Assembly: GCF_009937975.1 (NCBI RefSeq)
Contig: NZ_AP018441.1
Coordinates: forward strand, 496,001-560,000
DNA from: Undibacterium sp. YM2
GTDB lineage: Bacteria; Pseudomonadota; Gammaproteobacteria; Burkholderiales; Burkholderiaceae_D
Direction of reading: 5' to 3'
DNA: 64,000 bases
How positions within the stretch are numbered: the stretch's first letter is position 1; each line of letters opens with the position of its first letter. Below, one piece after another: positions 9,271 through 17,634 of this stretch. The notes below the pieces were generated by a model that was not told where the DNA came from, did no database searches, and was given only the letters and a program-made list of their open reading frames with translations. A program made the position numbers and the translations under genes.

Positions 9271-10084
9271 TTTCAGCATAGAATTTTTTCCGCCCAAGAC
9301 GGCGGAAGGCACGGAAAAGCTGCGTGTCACACGGGCCAAACTGGCCGAACTTAATCCTAAATATTTCTCTGTCACTTTCGGTGCTGGCGGCACTACCCAG
9401 CAGGGTACGCTTGATACCGTGACCGAGATACGCCGCGAAGGCCATGATGCCGCGCCGCATCTTTCCTGCGTGGGTGGTACGCGTGAATCGATACGGGCTA
9501 TCCTGAATGAATTCAAGGCCAATGATATCCGCCGCCTGGTCGCCTTGCGTGGCGACTTGCCCAGTGGTTATGGCATGGGCGGTGAATTCCGCTATGCCAA
9601 TGAACTGGTCGAATTTATCCGTGCCGAGACTGGTGACTGGTTTCATATTGAAGTGGCGGCCTATCCTGAAATGCATCCACAGGCACGTTCACCGCAAGAC
9701 GATCTGAACAGCTTCGTGCGCAAGATGAATGCTGGTGCGAATGCTGCAATCACCCAGTATTTTTACAATGCTGATGCCTACTTCCGTTTTGTTGAAGAAG
9801 CACGCAAGGCGGGCGTCACAGCACCTATTGTCGCAGGCATCATGCCTATCACCAATAGCACACAGTTACAGCGTTTCTCTGAAATGTGCGGCGCTGAAAT
9901 CCCGCGCTGGATACGTTTGAAGCTCGCCAGCTATGGTGACGATACTGCGTCGATCAAAGCCTTTGGCCTTGATGTTGTGACCACCATGTGCGAGCGACTG
10001 CTCGCAGGTGGTGCGCCGGGCCTGCATTTCTATTCTTTGAACCAGGCAGCAGCGACGACAGCAATCTGGCAGCGATTGGTTTGA
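9257..10084 (+). CDS. metF: methylenetetrahydrofolate reductase [NAD(P)H]
   Basis: MetF reduces 5,10-methylene-THF to 5-methyl-THF, the methyl donor for methionine synthesis. The 275-residue TIM-barrel flavoprotein starts with FSIEFFPPKT, whose glutamate is catalytic, and contains FSVTFGAGGTTQQGT, LRGDLPSGYG, VAAYPEMHPQA and the FAD-site region ITQYFYNADAY, all family hallmarks. It overlaps the holin-like gene by 14 bases and belongs to the SAH-riboswitch transcript. Together with ahcY it closes the loop from SAH to homocysteine to methionine. Confidence 0.97.
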   Translation: MKTPNFSIEFFPPKTAEGTEKLRVTRAKLAELNPKYFSVTFGAGGTTQQGTLDTVTEIRREGHDAAPHLSCVGGTRESIRAILNEFKANDIRRLVALRGDLPSGYGMGGEFRYANELVEFIRAETGDWFHIEVAAYPEMHPQARSPQDDLNSFVRKMNAGANAAITQYFYNADAYFRFVEEARKAGVTAPIVAGIMPITNSTQLQRFSEMCGAEIPRWIRLKLASYGDDTASIKAFGLDVVTTMCERLLAGGAPGLHFYSLNQAAATTAIWQRLV

Positions 10085-10132
10085 TATAGCATCAGTCAGT
10101 GGCCTCCTCTAAGGGAATGGGTTTGTGAAGGT

Positions 10133-10587
10133 ATGAATTTTGATTCTTTTCCTCAAGTTGCCTGCCTGCTGCTTGCGCTGTTTGGTTTGCTTGCTCTGGC
10201 GTTGGCCATGCGTGACCTTTGGGGAGCATGGCAAAGCAGGTCATGGCCTGCGACCGAGGGGAAATAGTACATTCCAAGGTACAGCGTTTTTCTCGACGCA
10301 CAGGAAGTGAAGGTAATACCTGGACGTGGCGGATTCACTACGAATATGTCCTGAACGGAACCAGGCATAAAGGCTGGCGCGCATATTACGGTAGTGAACC
10401 AACGCTAGGTGTTGCCCGCAATATCGTGGCCAGGTTTCCTGCCGGAGCTGCAGTGAAAGTGTATTACTATCCAAAGCAGCCGGGCACTAGCGTGCTGATT
10501 CCCGGATTCAATCGTTATACCTACGGTGGCCTCATCCTGGCATTGTTGTTCTTTTCACTGATGGTGTGGCTGTGGCAATATCGTTAG
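10133..10587 (+). pseudogene. DUF3592-type membrane protein, broken by a single-base frameshift
   Basis: Two overlapping frames make one protein. From ATG 10133 the first frame gives an N-terminal helix (VACLLLALFGLLALALAM) and then WQSRSWPATEG before TAG at 10265. The -1 frame continues EIVHSKVQRFSRRTGS, HYEYVLNGTRHKGWRAYYG, a pattern typical of DUF3592 (extracytoplasmic domain between two helices), and a second helix near the end. Joining at the GGGG run 10258-10261 restores WPATEGEIVHSKV without any gap. Either one G is missing from the sequence, or the gene is freshly mutated. Function of the family is unknown. Restored length would be about 150 residues. Confidence 0.75.
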
Positions 10588-10633
10588 CCACAGCTGGCAG
10601 TGCACAGAGTGCGTATCAATAACGTAGGCATAG

Positions 10634-11536
10634 CTAGCGCAGACCCAGCCACAAACCCAAAGGTACAAACAGTAGGGCAGCGGTATTCCCGAGCAAAACG
10701 ATAGACGCGACCTTGTCTGGCTCCTGTTTGTATTGCTCTGCCACCATGAAGCAAAATACTGCCGGTGGCAATGCCGCAAACAGATACATCTGGCCGCGCT
10801 GGATGGCCGTCAGCGGCAAGATCACTTCCAGTATGCCGGCCACCAGCAAACCTGCCAGCGGGCAGACGATGGCGCCTGCCATGCCTATGCGCCAGCTCGC
10901 GAAATTGATATCCAGCATGCGCACGCCCAGCGCAAACAACATGATGGGGATGCAGGCATCCCCCGTCATCTTCAAAGCCAGGAATAAGGTAGGCTGCAGA
11001 GGGATATGCAAAATGGCAAACAGCATGCCTGCCGCCATGGCCAGCATCATGGGGCTCAGCAAAAAGCGCCAGGGATTATCCTGGTGATCGGGATGCCCAT
11101 GCTGGATGATGCGTATGCCCACCGTGAAATACACAAGGTTGCAAGCCATGAACAGCGCCACTGCTGCCGACAGGCCGCTGGTACCAAAGGCCAGTGCTGC
11201 CAGCGGCAAACCCATATTGCCGCAATTGTTATACATCATCGGCGGCACAAAACTGCGCACGTCGTAACCCAGCATTCGTGCGACAGGCCAGGCCAGCAAA
11301 CCAGAACCCAGGGCAATCAGGGCACCTGCCAGTATCAGCCACAGGTTGTGGGCAACATCAAAGTCCTTGCCCGCCAGTGCAGTGAAAATCAGCAAGGGAC
11401 AGAGCACATCCATACTGATGCGGTTGACTGACACCATGTCCGCTGCAGCAGCAGGGCCCTTGCGCCTGGCATAGGCGTAACCCAGGCCTATGATAATAAA
11501 TACAGGAAGGATGATGGACAGTATGCGTTCTATCAT
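10634..11536 (-). CDS. AEC family transporter (auxin efflux carrier-like permease)
   Basis: Inner-membrane secondary transporter of 300 residues with about ten hydrophobic helices in two halves. The family pattern is visible: start MIERILSIILPVFIIIGLGY, SMDVLCPLLIFTAL in helix 2 and PPMMYNNCGNMGLPLAALAF in the middle (the conserved N-x-G-N-x-G-LP crossover). AEC members export or import carboxylates such as malonate or malate; this one cannot be narrowed. The gene is alone on the minus strand, convergent with the DUF3592 gene and divergent from the diiron protein. Confidence 0.88.
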   Translation of the reverse strand: MIERILSIILPVFIIIGLGYAYARRKGPAAAADMVSVNRISMDVLCPLLIFTALAGKDFDVAHNLWLILAGALIALGSGLLAWPVARMLGYDVRSFVPPMMYNNCGNMGLPLAALAFGTSGLSAAVALFMACNLVYFTVGIRIIQHGHPDHQDNPWRFLLSPMMLAMAAGMLFAILHIPLQPTLFLALKMTGDACIPIMLFALGVRMLDINFASWRIGMAGAIVCPLAGLLVAGILEVILPLTAIQRGQMYLFAALPPAVFCFMVAEQYKQEPDKVASIVLLGNTAALLFVPLGLWLGLR

Positions 11537-11591
11537 GCGTGCGCTTGGCTGAAAAATGGAGAAATGGGTTTACTTCTGTTCACAAGAGTCT

Positions 11592-11718
11592 AGCCGCTTT
11601 GCCAGCTTTGTGCTGTGGTAGCAAACACAGATGACAAGATTTCATGTGAACAGGATTAGCCAGCAGCCTTGGCTGCTCTTGATCCATTCTTGATCCACGT
11701 CAAGAGCCGCTTTGCCAG
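11592..11718 (+). repeat. short direct repeats and palindrome upstream of the diiron protein gene
   Basis: AGCCGCTTTGCCAG occurs at 11592-11605 and again at 11705-11718. Between them lie the palindrome AGCAGCC,TT,GGCTGCT (11662-11677) and two copies of CTTGATCCA. TACAAT at 11725-11730 just downstream could be a -10 box. These are candidate operator sites of the divergent AEC/diiron promoters. Confidence 0.45.
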
Positions 11719-11762
11719 TTTTTCTACAATACCATTTCACATTTATGGCATGCGGGGCTCAA

Positions 11763-12545
11763 TTGGCAATAGAACTTTTTAATGATGGCAAACACGTTTG
11801 CGTGATGTTCAATGATCTGTTGGACGATACTGCAGACCATGCCGTCCAGGCCAATCAGTTCCTTGTCGTATCAGAAGGTGAAGGTGCGCTGATCGATCCA
11901 TCGGGTAATCTGACCTACAACGCGCTGCTGGTGAGTCTGCACAAATATCTGCCGAAAAAAGACCTCAAGTACCTGTTCGCATCGCATCAGGACCCGGACA
12001 TCATAGGCGCACTCGACAAATGGCTCATGGGTACGAATTGCGATCTGTATGTATCCAAATTATGGTCGCGCTTTGTACCGCATTTCTGTAACCTGAATCG
12101 CTCCGAAGGGCGCATCGTCGGTATCCCCGATGAAGGCATGCCGGTGCGTTTGCGCGACACCATCATCCACGCCGTGCCTGCGCATTTCCTGCATGCTGAA
12201 GGTAATTTCCAGTTCTACGACAGCAAATCAAAAATCCTGTTTTCTGGTGACGTCGGTGCCTCCATGGTCGATGCGCATGACATAGAAACTGCGATCACGA
12301 CCAGGGCGCAATTCCTTGATCACGTGCACACCATGAGCGGTTTTCACAAGCGCTATATGGTGTCGAGCAAGGTCTGCCGCCTGTGGGCAAACATGGTCAG
12401 GACCATGGATGTGGATATGCTGGTGCCCCAGCATGGCAGGTATTTCAAAGGCCGCGAAGCAATCACAGCATTCCTGGACTGGATAGAAAACCTGCAATGC
12501 GGCATTGATTTATTCACGCAGGAACATTACCGCTTCAGGGGCTGA
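11763..12545 (+). CDS. diiron oxygen-binding (ODP) protein of the metallo-beta-lactamase fold
   Basis: About 260 residues with the MBL fold as used by flavodiiron proteins: metal ligands appear in SHQDPD (near residue 75), HFLHAEGNF, FSGDVGASM and VPQHGRYFKG. No flavodoxin domain follows, so it matches the stand-alone ODP (oxygen-binding diiron protein) family, which senses or reduces O2 or NO in bacteria. I chose TTG 11763, giving MAIELFNDG, because family members begin there and a -10-like TACAAT at 11725 would leave almost no leader for the ATG at 11745. The longer start remains possible. It stands alone between the AEC and lrp genes. Confidence 0.82.
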   Translation: MAIELFNDGKHVCVMFNDLLDDTADHAVQANQFLVVSEGEGALIDPSGNLTYNALLVSLHKYLPKKDLKYLFASHQDPDIIGALDKWLMGTNCDLYVSKLWSRFVPHFCNLNRSEGRIVGIPDEGMPVRLRDTIIHAVPAHFLHAEGNFQFYDSKSKILFSGDVGASMVDAHDIETAITTRAQFLDHVHTMSGFHKRYMVSSKVCRLWANMVRTMDVDMLVPQHGRYFKGREAITAFLDWIENLQCGIDLFTQEHYRFRG

Positions 12546-12551
12546 GCAAAC

Positions 12552-13031
12552 TCAGTTTTTACCGCTTTTCAGTACTGCATAATTCAATGGCAGGGCCGTG
12601 GTGTTCTTGATGACTTCCATCACAAAGCTGGAGCTGACATCCTGCAGGTCAGCTACCTTCACCAGCTTTTTATATACCTGATCAAAGCCTGCCATGTCGG
12701 GCACATAGACTTTCAATAAGTAGTCGATGTCGCCACTCATGCGCAGGATTTCGACGATCTCAGGTATCGCCCCAACACCTGCAATAAAACGTTGCATCCA
12801 CTTCTCATTATGCTGGGCCGCCTTCAGCGCCACCATGACCGTCAAACCGAGGTTCAGCTTGACAGGGTCACACAGCGTGACTTGCTGTCTGATGACACCA
12901 TCCTCCTGCAGCTTTTGCACACGGCGCCAGCATGGCGTGACGGACAAGTGCACGGCCTGAGCCAGATCGGCCAGTGCAATGGAAGCATCTTTCTGCAAGA
13001 TATTCAGTATTTCTAGATCAATTTTGTCCAT
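12552..13031 (-). CDS. Lrp/AsnC family transcriptional regulator
   Basis: A 159-residue regulator with an N-terminal helix-turn-helix (DLEILNILQKDASIALADLA then VHLSVTPCWRRVQKLQEDGV) and a C-terminal RAM ligand-binding domain (VMVALKAAQ; MSGDIDYLLKVYVPDM). Such proteins are octameric or dimeric amino-acid-responsive regulators. It is divergent from metC, with a near-consensus Lrp operator in the 179-base gap, so it probably controls metC and itself in response to an amino acid. Length and start (ATG 13029-13031) are normal. Confidence 0.94.
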   Translation of the reverse strand: MDKIDLEILNILQKDASIALADLAQAVHLSVTPCWRRVQKLQEDGVIRQQVTLCDPVKLNLGLTVMVALKAAQHNEKWMQRFIAGVGAIPEIVEILRMSGDIDYLLKVYVPDMAGFDQVYKKLVKVADLQDVSSSFVMEVIKNTTALPLNYAVLKSGKN

Positions 13032-13044
13032 ATATTCTAATTTA

Positions 13045-13059
13045 TAGGAAATTTTTCTA
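13045..13059. promoter_or_regulatory. predicted Lrp-type operator between lrp and metC
   Basis: TAGGAAATTTTTCTA is a near-perfect 15-bp palindrome 14 bases upstream of the lrp-like start. It matches 14 of 15 positions of the E. coli Lrp consensus YAGHAWATTWTDCTR; only the fourth base differs. The surrounding DNA is AT-rich, as usual for Lrp sites. Confidence 0.6.
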
Positions 13060-13210
13060 AAAATAGCATAAATCCTTGAATAATTTGGTAAAAAATTCTT
13101 ATTGGCTGTTGCTAGGATATGTCTTGTACCACCCTGAGGTGATCATGGTCTTTACCGATACGCATCAGGGTAGCAATCAGTTAATGCACAGAATGAACAA
13201 AGGAATCACC

Positions 13211-14437
13211 ATGAATGTCGTCGAGCCAATATTACAAACCGCCACCCGCCTGACCCACGCCGGTCGCAAGGGCAAGGACCATGCAGCGTTTGTGAATCCT
13301 TCCATAGTACGTGCTTCGACCATGCTGTTTCCTGATGTCGCCTCCCTCAAGAATGCCTGTGGCACACGCCGCGCCTATGGCCGTCACGGCAATGAAACCA
13401 CACAGGCACTGGAACAGGCCCTGTGCGCGGCAGAAGGCGCTGCTGCCTGCATGCTGACACCGTCTGGCCTGTCAGCCGTTACCACCACTTTGCTCGCCCT
13501 GTTGCAACCTGGCGACCATTTGCTGATGGTCGATACCGTGTATGACCCTACCCGTCTGTTCTGTGACGGCATGCTCAAGCAGATGGGCGTCACCACGACT
13601 TATTACGACCCGCTGGTGGGCCGTGGCATTGCCGATCTCATGCAATTCAATACCAAGGTGATCTTTGTTGAGTCGCCAGGCTCCCTGACGTTTGAAATAC
13701 AGGACATTCCCGGCATTGCCGCTGCTGCCCACTCGCGTGGCGCAGTCGTCGTGTCTGACTCTACCTGGGCCACGCCCATAGGCTGGGATTCATTTGAGCT
13801 GGGCATCGATGTCTCCATCCATGCAGCGACCAAATACATCGTCGGCCATTCTGATGCGCTGATGGGGGCGATTTTGACGACGGCAGCGCTGGAAGAGCGC
13901 ATCCGCAATACTTATCGCCAGCTAGGCCTGACTATAGGTGCAGATGATGCAGCGCTGGCCTTGCGCGGTTTGCGCACGCTGGCACCACGTCTGGCAGCGC
14001 ACAGAGAAAGCGCACACGTCGTCGCTCGCTGGTTGAAAGAACAGCCAGAGGTGGCCGAGGTCTTGTACCCGCCCATGCCAGGCAGCCCTGGCCATGAATT
14101 GTGGAAGCGTGATTTCAAAGCAGAATATGCCTGCGGCCTGATGGGGGCAGTGTTCCGTGCTGACATCACAGAACAGCAAGTCGCTGCCTTGATAGACCGC
14201 ACCCGCCTGTTTGGCATCGGTTTTAGCTGGGGTGGTTTTGAGAGCCTGATCTTGCCGACCAACCCGGCTTCTTACCGCAGTGTGAATGCCGCCAAATGGC
14301 AGGCACCGATGTTGCGCCTGCATGTGGGGCTGGAAGCGGTACAAGACTTATTGGCCGACCTTGATCAAGGCTTTGCCGCCTTGCGCAAGGGCCAGGAAAC
14401 CGGGCGTGAGCGCAATTATCTGAAGGCGGTTGTGTAA
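13211..14437 (+). CDS. metC: cystathionine beta-lyase family PLP enzyme
   Basis: Trans-sulphuration enzyme of the Cys/Met metabolism family, 408 residues, fold type I PLP. The cofactor lysine is in HAATKYIVGHSDAL; other marks are YGRHGNETTQALE, MLTPSGLSAVTTTLL (phosphate site), VESPGSLTFEIQDIPG and the C-terminal LRLHVGLEAVQDLLADL. MetC cleaves cystathionine to homocysteine, pyruvate and ammonia; paralogues with gamma-lyase activity look similar. I chose ATG 13211, behind AAAGGA; the open frame extends upstream to 13076 but without conserved sequence. It is divergent from the Lrp-type gene that probably regulates it. Confidence 0.92.
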   Translation: MNVVEPILQTATRLTHAGRKGKDHAAFVNPSIVRASTMLFPDVASLKNACGTRRAYGRHGNETTQALEQALCAAEGAAACMLTPSGLSAVTTTLLALLQPGDHLLMVDTVYDPTRLFCDGMLKQMGVTTTYYDPLVGRGIADLMQFNTKVIFVESPGSLTFEIQDIPGIAAAAHSRGAVVVSDSTWATPIGWDSFELGIDVSIHAATKYIVGHSDALMGAILTTAALEERIRNTYRQLGLTIGADDAALALRGLRTLAPRLAAHRESAHVVARWLKEQPEVAEVLYPPMPGSPGHELWKRDFKAEYACGLMGAVFRADITEQQVAALIDRTRLFGIGFSWGGFESLILPTNPASYRSVNAAKWQAPMLRLHVGLEAVQDLLADLDQGFAALRKGQETGRERNYLKAVV

Positions 14438-14463
14438 CTGAAATACAGAGCTGAAATACAGAG
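14438..14463 (+). repeat. 13-bp tandem duplication after metC
   Basis: CTGAAATACAGAG is present twice in direct succession (14438-14450 and 14451-14463), followed by a partial third copy CTGAATAC. It starts right after the metC stop codon. Confidence 0.8.
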
Positions 14464-14482
14464 CTGAATACCGCTCACCAGT

Positions 14483-14986
14483 TCAGCTATTCACCCAGGC
14501 GATCGCTTTCTTGAGTATGCCTGAAGGTGGCGGGGTAAAGGCCTCAGCATTGCTGGTGCTGGGTTCGTCGGGTTCGAGGTGACGCATCATCGAGAGCGTG
14601 TGTTGCTGGCGTATCAGGCCCTGGCGGTTGATGGTGGCAATGATGTTGGCGATTTTACCGGCGGCGACGTCGAGATCGAATTCATAGAATTCATCCCCAC
14701 GTTTGCCGCGGCGTTCATGCTGGAACAGTTTCAGGATTTCATCAAGGGCCTGGCCGCAATCCTTGGTATGCAGTTCAAATGCGCATTCATACTGGCCGGG
14801 TATCAGTTGTTGCTGGTCACGGTTGAGTTCCATGGCTTTGGAGACACCAGAGCGGCGGGTAGCGCCGATCTTGTACAGACCCTGGCGCAAGCCATCGTTT
14901 TGCAAAATGTAGATAGTACCTGGCGTGCCATGCATGAATTGTGGTTCGCGTGGCAAAGACCTTTGTGGGCGGTAGGTAGTAGTCAT
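14483..14986 (-). CDS. T5orf172/GIY-YIG-like DNA-binding domain protein
   Basis: A 167-residue protein whose residues about 22-110 resemble the T5orf172 (Mug113) branch of the GIY-YIG superfamily: GTIYILQNDGLRQGLYKIGA, then ATRRSGVSKAMELN with a catalytic-type arginine, and ERRGKRGDEFYEFDLDVA with the late acidic residue. These proteins bind or cut DNA and are common in phages and chromosomes. The C-terminal 40 residues are variable and proline-rich. Alone on its strand, it has 381 bases of non-coding DNA upstream. No partner suggests a specific role. Confidence 0.75.
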   Translation of the reverse strand: MTTTYRPQRSLPREPQFMHGTPGTIYILQNDGLRQGLYKIGATRRSGVSKAMELNRDQQQLIPGQYECAFELHTKDCGQALDEILKLFQHERRGKRGDEFYEFDLDVAAGKIANIIATINRQGLIRQQHTLSMMRHLEPDEPSTSNAEAFTPPPSGILKKAIAWVNS

Positions 14987-15161
14987 CTCTTAACCAGACA
15001 TTTTGTAAAGGGATGCTGAAGAGTCTACAAAACTTGTCTGGTATTCAAGACAGGGAATAAAGGGGTGCTTTGCACTCTGTTTATAGCTTAGAAATTCGGA
15101 ACAGAAGTTTGACACTGCTGATTTACCACCATCCTGTTTTGCTTCCCGCACAGGATTTCTT

Positions 15162-15192
15162 GCCCGCTGGCAGTTGCAGCGGGCTTTTTTTT
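15162..15192 (+). terminator. intrinsic terminator (plus strand)
   Basis: GCCCGCTG pairs with CAGCGGGC, followed by eight T. It cannot serve either flanking minus-strand gene, because the T-run is on the plus-strand side only. Confidence 0.75.
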
Positions 15193-15316
15193 CTCGCTGT
15201 TACCAGTATCTGGCCTATTTTTGACCTGCTTCTGATCCACTGTCATGCGCCTGTCATGTCCAGCCACTACCATGCGGCAGTCCTGAAAAGTTTTACCTCC
15301 AAAGGTCGGGATACTT

Positions 15317-15343
15317 GCCCGCAGAGTTATCTGCGGGCTTTTT
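15317..15343 (+). terminator. second intrinsic terminator (plus strand)
   Basis: GCCCGCAG pairs with CTGCGGGC around AGTTAT or a shorter loop, followed by five T. It lies just beyond the 3' end of the penicillin-binding protein gene and is oriented against it, so it would stop plus-strand transcripts from entering that gene antisense. Confidence 0.7.
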
Positions 15344-15367
15344 CTTGGGGCTGGTGATCTATACGGG

Positions 15368-17626
15368 CTACTGTGCTGTTGTCATTGCTGGCGCTGTTGC
15401 CGCCGGAGCATCGCCCATATCCAGCGTGCGTACCCCGGCACCGTTCAGGAATTCATTAAACATCCAGTCACCCTCGGCATTGCTGATGCCTTCAGGCACG
15501 GCACGCGCGGTTTCAGGCTTGCCAGCCAGCGCCACGCGCATGGTGTCTATCCAGATAGGCAGGGCCAGGGTAGAACCAAACTCGCGGCCGCCGAGGCTTT
15601 TGGGATCGTCATAACCCATCCAGGCCACAGCCACCACATTGCCTGCATAACCGGCAAACCAGCCATCGACAGCATCACTGGTAGTGCCGGTTTTGCCTGC
15701 CAGGTCACGACGCCCCAGTTTTGCGGTAGCACTGGCACCGGTGCCGCTGCGTACCACCTCACGCAACATCTGGTCAGTGATATAGGCATTGCGGGCGTCG
15801 ATGACGCGTGACTCTTCCTGCGCCTTGGCTGGGGGCTTATTTTCAAACAGCACGACACCCTTGCCATCCACCACCTTGCTGATCAGCCAGGGGTTGACCG
15901 AGTAGCCGCCGTTGGCGAATACCGCATAGGCTGATGCCAGTTGCAAGGGCGTCACAGAACCGGTACCCAGGGCCATGGTCAGGTTGGCAGGGTGCTTGTC
16001 CTTGTCAAAGCCAAAGCGTGGCAACCAGGCCTTGGCCTGTTCCACACCAATGGCTTTCAATATGCGCACCGACACCACGTTCTTGGATTGTGCCAGCGCC
16101 GTGCGCATGGTGATGGGGCCGTCATATTTACCGTCATCATTACGCGGGTCCCAGCGCAGATTGCTGTCCGATGTCTCGGATAGTTGCACGTCATTGATCA
16201 GGGTGCCAGGGTAAAAGCCTTTTTCCAGTGCGGCTGAATAAATGAAGGGCTTGATGCTCGACCCAGGCTGACGCCAGGCACTGGTCACATGATTGAATTT
16301 CTTGCGGTTGTAATCAAAACCGCCGACCATCGCACGGAAAGAGCCGTCATCCGCATTCAGCGCCACATAAGAACCTTCGACTTCAGGTATCTGCGTAATC
16401 GCCCAGCGTTTTTTTGCGTCCTGCATTACGCGGATGACAGAGCCAGGGCGTATCTTGATGCCAGCCTTGGCTTTTTCTGTCAACGCTGCTGCGGCAAAGC
16501 GCAAGCCTTCACCGGTGATTTCTATGCTGTCGCCAGATTGCAGTTCAGCCTTGACGATCTTGCCGGAGGCCTCGGTCACCACCGCTGCCAATACCTTGTC
16601 ATTGTCAGGATGTTTGCGCAAGATCTGGTCTATCGCATCGTCACGTTCATCTTCATCTGCTGGTAAGTCTATATGGGCTTCAGGGCCGTCATAACCATGG
16701 CGCTGGTCATAAGCCATGATGTTGCGCCGCACGGCTTCATAAGCGGCATCCTGCTCGGCCTTGTTGATGGTGGTATAGACCCTGATACCCTTGGTATAGG
16801 TATCTTCCTTGTATTGCGCATAGATACTCTGGCGTACCATCTCGGCCACGTAGTCAGCATGGGCATCAAATTGCTGGCCTTTGATGACCTTGATGTCTTC
16901 CTTGGCGGCTGCTTCCATCTGGGCTTCGGTGATGAAACCATTCCTGACCATGCTCTTCAAGACCAGCAACTGTCTTTGCTTGGTTTTTTCAAAATTCACG
17001 GCGGGGTTATGCCGCACCGGGTTTTGCGGTACACCCGCCAGCATGGCGGCTTCTGCCAGCGTCAGTTGATCAAGTGATTTGCCAAAGTAGGTTTTTGCGG
17101 CACTGGAAAAACCATGGCTGCGTTTGCCCAGGAAAATCTGGTTCATGTACAGTTCCAGAATCTGGTCTTTCGTCAGTGCGTCTTCGATGCGGTAAGTCAG
17201 CAAAATTTCTTTCATTTTGCGTTCTACTGATTTTTCATTGGTCAGGAAGAAGTTGCGTGCCACCTGCATGGTGATGGTGGATGCACCCTGATGAAAACCA
17301 CCGCGCAAGTCCGCCAATATGGCGCGCCCGGCACCGATGAAGGAGATACCACCATGCTCATAAAAACGCGCATCTTCTATCGACAGCAGCGCATTTTTCA
17401 TGACCGCCGGGATTTGCTTGATCGGTACAAAGTCGCGGTGTTCTTCACCAAATTCGCCGATCAGGGCATTGTCGGCGGTGTAAATGCGCAGCGGGATTTT
17501 TGGGCGGTAATCGGTTACTGCTTCCAGAGTAGGCAAACCCGGGGCCACCACAAAAAATATAAAGGCCAGGCTTGCCAGCGCCAGGGTTACGGCAACACTG
17601 ATGCCGAACACTATCCATTTCTTCAT
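15368..17626 (-). CDS. class A penicillin-binding protein 1a (transglycosylase/transpeptidase)
   Basis: Bifunctional peptidoglycan synthase of 752 residues. After one N-terminal helix (IVFGISVAVTLALASLAFIF) comes a GT51 glycosyltransferase domain with EDARFYEHGGISFIG and GASTITMQVARNFFL. The C-terminal transpeptidase has the active-site SxxK in QPGSSIKPFIY, the SxN motif SKNVVSVR and KTGT (AGKTGTTSDAVDGWFAG). The middle holds an OB-like insertion as in PBP1a (MrcA/PonA). It acts on the periplasmic face of the inner membrane. It starts eight bases after an MdlB-like exporter subunit, so the three minus-strand genes are probably one operon. This is not the usual pilM-linked mrcA locus, so it may be a second PBP1a-type protein. 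Confidence 0.93.
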   Translation of the reverse strand: MKKWIVFGISVAVTLALASLAFIFFVVAPGLPTLEAVTDYRPKIPLRIYTADNALIGEFGEEHRDFVPIKQIPAVMKNALLSIEDARFYEHGGISFIGAGRAILADLRGGFHQGASTITMQVARNFFLTNEKSVERKMKEILLTYRIEDALTKDQILELYMNQIFLGKRSHGFSSAAKTYFGKSLDQLTLAEAAMLAGVPQNPVRHNPAVNFEKTKQRQLLVLKSMVRNGFITEAQMEAAAKEDIKVIKGQQFDAHADYVAEMVRQSIYAQYKEDTYTKGIRVYTTINKAEQDAAYEAVRRNIMAYDQRHGYDGPEAHIDLPADEDERDDAIDQILRKHPDNDKVLAAVVTEASGKIVKAELQSGDSIEITGEGLRFAAAALTEKAKAGIKIRPGSVIRVMQDAKKRWAITQIPEVEGSYVALNADDGSFRAMVGGFDYNRKKFNHVTSAWRQPGSSIKPFIYSAALEKGFYPGTLINDVQLSETSDSNLRWDPRNDDGKYDGPITMRTALAQSKNVVSVRILKAIGVEQAKAWLPRFGFDKDKHPANLTMALGTGSVTPLQLASAYAVFANGGYSVNPWLISKVVDGKGVVLFENKPPAKAQEESRVIDARNAYITDQMLREVVRSGTGASATAKLGRRDLAGKTGTTSDAVDGWFAGYAGNVVAVAWMGYDDPKSLGGREFGSTLALPIWIDTMRVALAGKPETARAVPEGISNAEGDWMFNEFLNGAGVRTLDMGDAPAATAPAMTTAQ

Positions 17627-17634
17627 GCTATTCC

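Larger units (their letters stand above)
14987..15367. other. 381-base intergenic region with two plus-strand terminators
   Basis: No protein-coding gene is supported here. The flanking genes are both on the minus strand, yet both strong hairpins with T-runs read on the plus strand. TTGACA at 15109-15114 could be a -35 box, but no good -10 follows at the right distance. The region may encode one or two small RNAs on the plus strand. Confidence 0.4.

Noticed and set aside
10256..10267. Programmed -1 frameshift site in the DUF3592 gene
   Set aside because: GGGGAAA does not allow both tRNAs to re-pair in the X XXY YYZ manner, and four other homopolymer losses nearby make a missing base more likely.
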